This document shows positions 59,445-64,000 of a stretch of 64,000 nt of DNA, in pieces. Within the stretch, counting starts at the first letter, position 1. Each line of letters begins with the position of its first letter. Both the position numbers and the translations under genes were made by a program. The notes under the pieces are model-generated. The model made no database searches and had not been told where the DNA came from. It worked only from the letters and a program-made list of their open reading frames with translations. This DNA is from Candidatus Chryseobacterium colombiense (GTDB lineage Bacteria > Bacteroidota > Bacteroidia > Flavobacteriales > Weeksellaceae), in assembly GCA_029203185.1 (NCBI GenBank), contig CP119310.1, positions 868,001 through 932,000 of the forward strand, given 5' to 3'.

Positions 59445-60416
59445 TCAAATGTTATTTTGTTTCAAAAGCATCATCAAAATTACAGGAATTCCGAAAACAG
59501 AGCTTATTACATTTAAAGGAATCTGTGTTTTTTCTGCTATTATTGAAAAGAATAACATGATGAGCATTCCTAAAAACATATTTAAAATCCATTGCTGCCA
59601 AAGTTTTGCAGGATTATAAATTAATCTGCAAAAATGCGGAACAATAATTCCTATGAATAAAATAGGTCCTAAAAAAGCCGTAACAGAAGCTGAAAGCACT
59701 GAAGAAGCAACAATAATCAATATTTTCAGCTGATTTAAATTGACTCCTAAGCTTTGCGCATATGAATTCCCTAATGAATTTCCAATTAGTGGTTTTATGC
59801 TTTTAAAACAAATAAATAGACCCAGTAAAATTAAAACAGATAATACATAAATCTGATTTCTTGAAACCATATTATTAGCTCCGAAAGACCATAAAATATA
59901 GTTTTTTAGACTTTGATTTTCCGCATAGAACTGAAGCAGGGAAACAATAGCACCTGCAAAAGCTGAAACCAGAAATCCAAAAATGATTAAATATGATTTA
60001 TCCTGAAACTTATTGGACATTGATAATAACACCAACATTAATAATAAGCTCCCTGCAATTGCGGCTAAACTTAAAAAGCTGTTTTGAAGAAATTCAGGAA
60101 TAAGAATGTCATGTGAAAAAAAAATATAAAAAGCGACAGATAAACTTGCTACTGAAGTGATTCCAAGAATATCCGGTCCTGCTAAAGGATTCTGGAAGTA
60201 TTCCTGCATCAGAAAGCCAGAAGTCGGAATTGAGATTCCAGCTAAAATCATTACCAATACACGGTTTACACGAATTTCCGCAATTTGGCTATTGGCTGAA
60301 TCCTGAAAAAAATCATGAAGATGTAAACTTAAAAATCCTGTGTTCAGATTGATAATAGCAGTCAGAAAAATTGCGATTATTAAAACTAAACACAGGATTT
60401 TAAACTTGTACGACAT
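59445..60416 (-). CDS. FecCD-family ABC importer permease
   Basis: A 323-residue inner-membrane permease of the BtuC/FecCD type with about ten helices. Landmarks are VRLNRVLVMILAGI-like region (here RVNRVLVMILAGISIPTSG, about 48), the substrate-path motif NPLAGPDILGI (about 73) and GLIVPHF-type ending FIGIIVPHFCRLI (about 270). It imports iron-siderophore, heme or cobalamin. The ATPase gene lies downstream past the GxxExxY element. The substrate-binding protein is not in the window. A TlpA-like gene lies upstream. Confidence 0.9.
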   Translation of the reverse strand: MSYKFKILCLVLIIAIFLTAIINLNTGFLSLHLHDFFQDSANSQIAEIRVNRVLVMILAGISIPTSGFLMQEYFQNPLAGPDILGITSVASLSVAFYIFFSHDILIPEFLQNSFLSLAAIAGSLLLMLVLLSMSNKFQDKSYLIIFGFLVSAFAGAIVSLLQFYAENQSLKNYILWSFGANNMVSRNQIYVLSVLILLGLFICFKSIKPLIGNSLGNSYAQSLGVNLNQLKILIIVASSVLSASVTAFLGPILFIGIIVPHFCRLIYNPAKLWQQWILNMFLGMLIMLFFSIIAEKTQIPLNVISSVFGIPVILMMLLKQNNI

Positions 60417-60432
60417 TCTAAGAGTCTAAAGT

Positions 60433-60987
60433 TTATTTTAAGAAAGAATTGATTTTCTCGTTTAATTGTTCTTCACTGATCATACCTAATGTTTCATCAG
60501 TCTTATCACCTTTTCTCATGAATGTAAAAGGAATAGCATTTCCAGTCCACTGCTTGAAATTATTTTTGAAGAAATTCCCATCCATAAGCTGTCCGTCTAC
60601 AATAAACGTATGATTCTGAATTCCCTGTTCTGCTACAAAACGGGGAACTTCGGCATTCCATGCTTCTTTCTGATCCAGGCTTATAAAAGTAATTTTTACC
60701 GGTTTTCCTTTTAGTTCCTCTATTTTATTTTTAAAATGCGGTATTTCTTTTATACAAGGACCACACCATGTAGCAAAAAAATTGGTTACATATAAGGTGT
60801 CGTTTTTTTTATTTAAATATTCTGAAACTTTATCCAGTGTAAGCATTTTCAACGGAGCAGCCACAGAAGTTGGTTCTGGAGATGAAATAGAATCTGCCAC
60901 AACAGTAGTTTCATCATTTTTCTGGCTTTCTTTTTTGCAACTTGCAAGAGCAAATACAACAAGCGTGGATAAAATTATCTTCTTCAT
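60433..60987 (-). CDS. TlpA-like thioredoxin-fold lipoprotein
   Basis: A 184-residue lipoprotein with lipobox LASC (Cys about 17). The thioredoxin-fold domain has the active site FFATWCGPCIKE (CxxC about 72-75) and the cis-Pro-type segment AIPFTFM. It may reduce disulfides or maintain cytochrome or surface-protein cysteines in the periplasm. It lies 16 bp upstream of the permease gene, so it is likely part of the same transcript, and diverges from the reductase gene across 33 bp. Confidence 0.9.
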   Translation of the reverse strand: MKKIILSTLVVFALASCKKESQKNDETTVVADSISSPEPTSVAAPLKMLTLDKVSEYLNKKNDTLYVTNFFATWCGPCIKEIPHFKNKIEELKGKPVKITFISLDQKEAWNAEVPRFVAEQGIQNHTFIVDGQLMDGNFFKNNFKQWTGNAIPFTFMRKGDKTDETLGMISEEQLNEKINSFLK

Positions 60988-61002
60988 AAATTATTTTTTA
61001 TC

Positions 61003-61010
61003 TATTTTTG
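61003..61010 (+). promoter_or_regulatory. -7 promoter box of the reductase gene
   Basis: TATTTTTG, 10 nt before the ATG at 61021, inside the 33-bp divergent spacer to the TlpA-like gene. Confidence 0.5.
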
Positions 61011-61020
61011 ATATTGAAGT

Positions 61021-62145
61021 ATGGAACAACAAATCTATAAGGGGAAACTGACACAGTTTCATTGGTTAAAAATAGCGAAAAAGGTAGAACTGACCAAAAA
61101 TACTTTTTCTCTGGAGTTTGAGATTCCTGAGAATTTAAAATCAAATTTTAAGTTTGAAGCAGGGCAGTTCGTAAGCTTAAAGTTCAAATCTCACGGTGAA
61201 GATGTGATTAATGATTATTCAATGACTTCAGCACCTTATGAGAAAAAAATTTCTTTGGGGATAAAAGTAAATTCTCCAGATGGAGCAACTTCTCAATTAT
61301 TTAAAAATTATAATGTAGGGGATGAATTGCTGGTGAGCGAACCGAGCGGCAGGTTTACACTGGTTTCTAAACCCAGTGAATTCAGAACAATTGTCGGTTT
61401 TGCTGCAGGAATAGGAATTACTCCCATTTTAAGTCATTTTAAGAATATTCTTCATAACGAACCCAGAACAAGACTGTTTTTATTTTTTGGAAATAAAAGT
61501 TCACAAGATTTAATCTACAGAGAGCAATTGGATAATCTTGCAAGAACTTGTGGAGACAGGCTACAGATCTTCTATTTTTTTTCCCGGGAAAAAACGTCTA
61601 ATAGTTTGTTCTATGGAAGGCTGGATGAAAAAAAATTAGCTTTAATTATCAATCAAATTCTACATTTAGATGATACAGATGAAGAATCGACGATTTGGGA
61701 TGCGGTGGATGATGTTTTGATTTGTGGAAAAGGAGAAATGATTAAAACCTTAGCCAATGCCTGTTACCATCACGGAATTCCGAAAAAAAACATTCATTTT
61801 GAACTTTTTGAAGAGTTTAATGATGATATTTATCCTGTTGAAAAAGAATTCCCACTCATTGAAAATGTAGAAATGGAATTCAAAATACTAGGACAAGACT
61901 ATAAAGCTGAACTTCCGACCAACAAAGAAAAAATTCTCCAACAATTGCTTATTCAGAAATTTCCTGTACCTTATTCATGTAAATCAGGAATCTGCGGAAG
62001 CTGTGAATGCATTTTGGAAGAAGGAGAGGTTGAGCTGCTTGAAAACGAATATTTAACAGAAAAAGAAGAGGAGAAGGGGCATATTTTAGCTTGTATGTCT
62101 ATTGCTAAAAGTAAAAAAATAAAACTTAACTTTGATCTTAGTTGA
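61021..62145 (+). CDS. PaaE-like ferredoxin reductase with 2Fe-2S domain
   Basis: A 374-residue electron-transfer flavoprotein. The N-terminal ferredoxin-reductase FAD domain has NDYSMTSAP (about 63), the NAD(P)H domain has GFAAGIGITP (about 125) and GKGEM (about 238), and the C-terminal plant-type 2Fe-2S ferredoxin has CKSGICGSCECIL (about 320) with a later Cys in LACMSI. This order matches PaaE and related ring-hydroxylating reductases. No oxygenase is nearby, so the partner is unknown. The stop codon overlaps the next gene's TTG start. Confidence 0.9.
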   Translation: MEQQIYKGKLTQFHWLKIAKKVELTKNTFSLEFEIPENLKSNFKFEAGQFVSLKFKSHGEDVINDYSMTSAPYEKKISLGIKVNSPDGATSQLFKNYNVGDELLVSEPSGRFTLVSKPSEFRTIVGFAAGIGITPILSHFKNILHNEPRTRLFLFFGNKSSQDLIYREQLDNLARTCGDRLQIFYFFSREKTSNSLFYGRLDEKKLALIINQILHLDDTDEESTIWDAVDDVLICGKGEMIKTLANACYHHGIPKKNIHFELFEEFNDDIYPVEKEFPLIENVEMEFKILGQDYKAELPTNKEKILQQLLIQKFPVPYSCKSGICGSCECILEEGEVELLENEYLTEKEEEKGHILACMSIAKSKKIKLNFDLS

Positions 62146-62759
62146 GAATTCTAAAAAACATATTTAGACTTATTTTATCATCAATAGAGCTGAGCGTTTT
62201 ATTGATTATCTTGGCGAATGCCTGGGTTTTTGCGCTTACCAACGGAAGAACATATACCAAAATCTCCAAAATACCTCCAAGAGAAATTGCTCTTGTGCTG
62301 GGAACTTCACCTAAAATGAGATCAGGAGTTTCCAATCCTTATTTTACAAAAAGAATGGACGCAGCTGCTTTGCTTTATCATCATGGTAAAATAAAGAAAA
62401 TAATTGTAAGCGGGGAAAAAAGCAAAGGATACAATGAACCTGCGGCGATGAAAAATTATCTGGTATACGAAGAGGGAGTTCCTGAAGAAATTATTATCGA
62501 AGATCCTAAGGGATTCAACACCTACAAAAGTATTTTACGTTGCAAGAACGTATATAAAGGTAAGCATGTGATCATCGTATCACAAGGCTTTCATAATCTC
62601 CGCGCGTTGTTTTTTGCAAGGAATAATAATATGAATGCATTAGGATTTGATGCTCAGGATGTGAACAAGCCGGAAAGCTACTACAGAAACCAGTTCAGAG
62701 AAGTCTTTGCCCGAACGGCCGCTGTAGTATATTATATTTTAGGAATTTCCCCAGATTAG
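62142..62759 (+). CDS. SanA/YdcF-family envelope protein (DUF218)
   Basis: A 205-residue protein with one N-terminal membrane helix (about 9-31). The DUF218/ElyC-type domain has ALVLGTSPKMRSGVSN (about 50), RMDAAALLYHHGKIKKIIVSG (about 71-91), SKGYNEPAAM (about 94) and VSQGFHNLRALF (about 146). SanA relatives affect envelope permeability to antibiotics; mechanism unknown. It begins with a TTG in 4-bp overlap with the reductase stop, so it is translationally coupled. The end overlaps the convergent barrel gene by 4 bp. Confidence 0.85.
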   Translation: MRILKNIFRLILSSIELSVLLIILANAWVFALTNGRTYTKISKIPPREIALVLGTSPKMRSGVSNPYFTKRMDAAALLYHHGKIKKIIVSGEKSKGYNEPAAMKNYLVYEEGVPEEIIIEDPKGFNTYKSILRCKNVYKGKHVIIVSQGFHNLRALFFARNNNMNALGFDAQDVNKPESYYRNQFREVFARTAAVVYYILGISPD

Positions 62760-64000
62760 AAAGGATAACCGAAACCTATATTAAAGGTAGGTTTCAAAGG
62801 ATTGAATTCTTTAAATCGCCATTTTTCTCCCTGAGGTTTGTTCGGATCGTAGATTTTGTAGGCAAAGTCAAAACGCAGCTTGATATAAGCGATATTTAGT
62901 CTTATTCCGACACCGCTTCCTACACCAACCTGACTTAAAAATTTATTGAATTTAAACTGATCATTAAATCCATTATCCCTTAAACTCCAGATGTTACCAA
63001 TATCGGTAAAAACAGCTCCTTCATACATATCATTAAAAGGAACCCGATATTCTATATTGGTAGTCAGCTTCAGGTTATCCATTACATATGTACGTACTTT
63101 TTCATCTACCTGAGAATTTGCAGGTCCTAAACCTCCGAAGACAGTCCAAGCTCTGATATCATTTGGTCCTCCATTAATATATGAACGAATCACCGGCATT
63201 GAAGAAGAGTTTCCATAAGGAATTCCTATTCCCATGAATTGTCTCAGAACTAAAGTTTGCTCTCCAAACTTAAAGTATTTTCTTATATCAAAATCAAATT
63301 TCACAAACTGTGAGTATGCAACTCCAAATATAGTACGTTGCGGATTGGATGCCACGATACCGCTTTCTTCTCTTCTTTGATTAAAAAGACTTGGAATATT
63401 ACCTGCAAATTCTACTTTACCATTAAAATAGAAAGGGTTTTCATAATCTTTTTTTCCAATTTCATTATAAATAAAATTGTAGATCATTGAAGAAATAATC
63501 ACATCCTGTGTCTGCCTGTCTTTATTAATTAAAGACTGATGGAAACTGCTCAGATTATTTGCCTGCTGTGTACTGAGGCTGTTTTTATAGTCATTATTAT
63601 TAATAATAATCCCCGATACATCATCTCCTGAAAGTAATCCATTATCATAATCTAGCTTTGTAGCGGGATCAAATAAAAAGTAATCCTTAAAAACTTCTTC
63701 TCTGATTATAGCATCATTCACAAAGTAATCATAGTAAGCACTTTTATTTTTTGTTAAACTCAGTTGCAGATTAAATAATGTTAGTTTATGGGTAATCCTG
63801 TCATTCACATTGGCCGCAAAATTAAGTCCGGTATTAAAGTTGATTCTACCCAGTCCTATATTATTTTGAATAGATGATCCTAAAAGAATGGAAGTAGTAG
63901 GAGTGTAACGTTTGGGAATCAGTTTATAATAATTAAAAGGAACTAATAATCTAGGGAAATTAAGCGCTACCTGTGCTGTTAACTCGTACGCCAGAATCCT
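62756..64000 (-). CDS. BamA/TamA-type outer-membrane assembly barrel, 5' end cut by window
   Basis: An open frame of about 414 residues continues without a stop past base 64000, so the N-terminus, where POTRA domains would lie, is missing. The visible part is the C-terminal barrel of an Omp85-family (BamA/TamA/TamL) protein, with GGPNDIRAW (the V/IRGF-like motif), LGVG-type strands (QVGVGSGVGIRLN) and the terminal aromatic ending GFGYPF. It assembles outer-membrane proteins or surface lipoproteins. Shorter frames starting at internal GTG codons are artefacts of the edge. Confidence 0.9.
   Translation of the reverse strand, partial: RILAYELTAQVALNFPRLLVPFNYYKLIPKRYTPTTSILLGSSIQNNIGLGRINFNTGLNFAANVNDRITHKLTLFNLQLSLTKNKSAYYDYFVNDAIIREEVFKDYFLFDPATKLDYDNGLLSGDDVSGIIINNNDYKNSLSTQQANNLSSFHQSLINKDRQTQDVIISSMIYNFIYNEIGKKDYENPFYFNGKVEFAGNIPSLFNQRREESGIVASNPQRTIFGVAYSQFVKFDFDIRKYFKFGEQTLVLRQFMGIGIPYGNSSSMPVIRSYINGGPNDIRAWTVFGGLGPANSQVDEKVRTYVMDNLKLTTNIEYRVPFNDMYEGAVFTDIGNIWSLRDNGFNDQFKFNKFLSQVGVGSGVGIRLNIAYIKLRFDFAYKIYDPNKPQGEKWRFKEFNPLKPTFNIGFGYPF

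Noticed and set aside
62756..63808. Barrel gene starting at internal GTG 63808
   Set aside because: The frame is open all the way to base 64000 with convincing barrel-strand sequence, so the gene is cut by the window and the GTG is internal.
1..64000. CRISPR array, tRNA, rRNA, prophage or insertion sequence
   Set aside because: No regular spaced repeats, no tRNA cloverleaf, no integrase or transposase open frame found in the window.

Overview
The window reads as chromosomal DNA from a member of the Flavobacteriia, most likely a Chryseobacterium-type Weeksellaceae. The base composition is AT-rich. Promoters follow the Bacteroidetes pattern (TAnnTTTG -7 box, sometimes with TTTG about 19 nt upstream) and Shine-Dalgarno sites are scarce. 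Lineage-typical families are present: GLPGLI protein, DUF2490, TonB receptor, BamA/TamA-type barrel and flavobacterial Crp/Fnr regulators. I see no tRNA, rRNA, CRISPR array or prophage. About 62 protein genes fill the window, and the first and last run off its edges.

Layout. 1-9.4 kb: an edge-truncated unknown gene, then gpmI, an acyl-ACP desaturase, a small HAD protein, map plus a methyltransferase, a Gdx-type SMR exporter, divergent Crp/Fnr and LacI regulators, era and DoxX. 9.4-18.1 kb: an S9 peptidase, HAD, Crp/Fnr, GNAT, GLPGLI protein, MATE pump, a sigma-54 activator lacking a DNA-binding domain, and YggS. 18.3-25.8 kb: polysaccharide deacetylase, a copper block (CopA, DUF72, and a regulator fusing a metal-binding domain to an AraC HTH, coupled to a thioesterase), an RRM protein, and a PAP2-BlaI pair. 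25.9-35.9 kb: pdhA-pdhC, an orphan LolD-type ATPase, L,D-transpeptidase-like lipoprotein, radC, then soluble pyrophosphatase followed by a membrane pyrophosphatase fused to an OmpA domain. 35.9-43.9 kb: aminotransferase, M28 peptidase, a redox pair (HxlR and DsbA-like) around twin operators, VOC proteins, SDR and AraC, and two possible small RNAs. 44-51.6 kb: uvrA, a TonB receptor with DUF2490, an HD protein, a LuxR regulator. 51.7-57.7 kb: a marR-fadN-fadA-fadE beta-oxidation operon with palindromic operators. 57.8-64 kb: an iron/cobalamin-type ABC importer operon interrupted by a GxxExxY nuclease-like element, TlpA-like protein, a PaaE-like reductase, a SanA/YdcF protein and an outer-membrane assembly barrel.

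The most unusual piece is 58.75-59.44 kb. A PD-(D/E)xK-like GxxExxY gene sits between the ATPase and permease genes of an ABC importer. It is bracketed by three copies of one repeat, the outer two inverted. Each repeat ends in a short hairpin with a 3-nt loop whose sequence differs between copies while pairing is kept. The outer copies also carry an outward-facing -7-like box, which could supply a promoter to the downstream ATPase gene.

Many upstream start codons are ruled out because a -7 box lies inside or after the extended N-terminus. I moved those starts and say so in each entry. Printed base positions and reading frame disagree by one base around the marR start, so treat that coordinate as +/-1.
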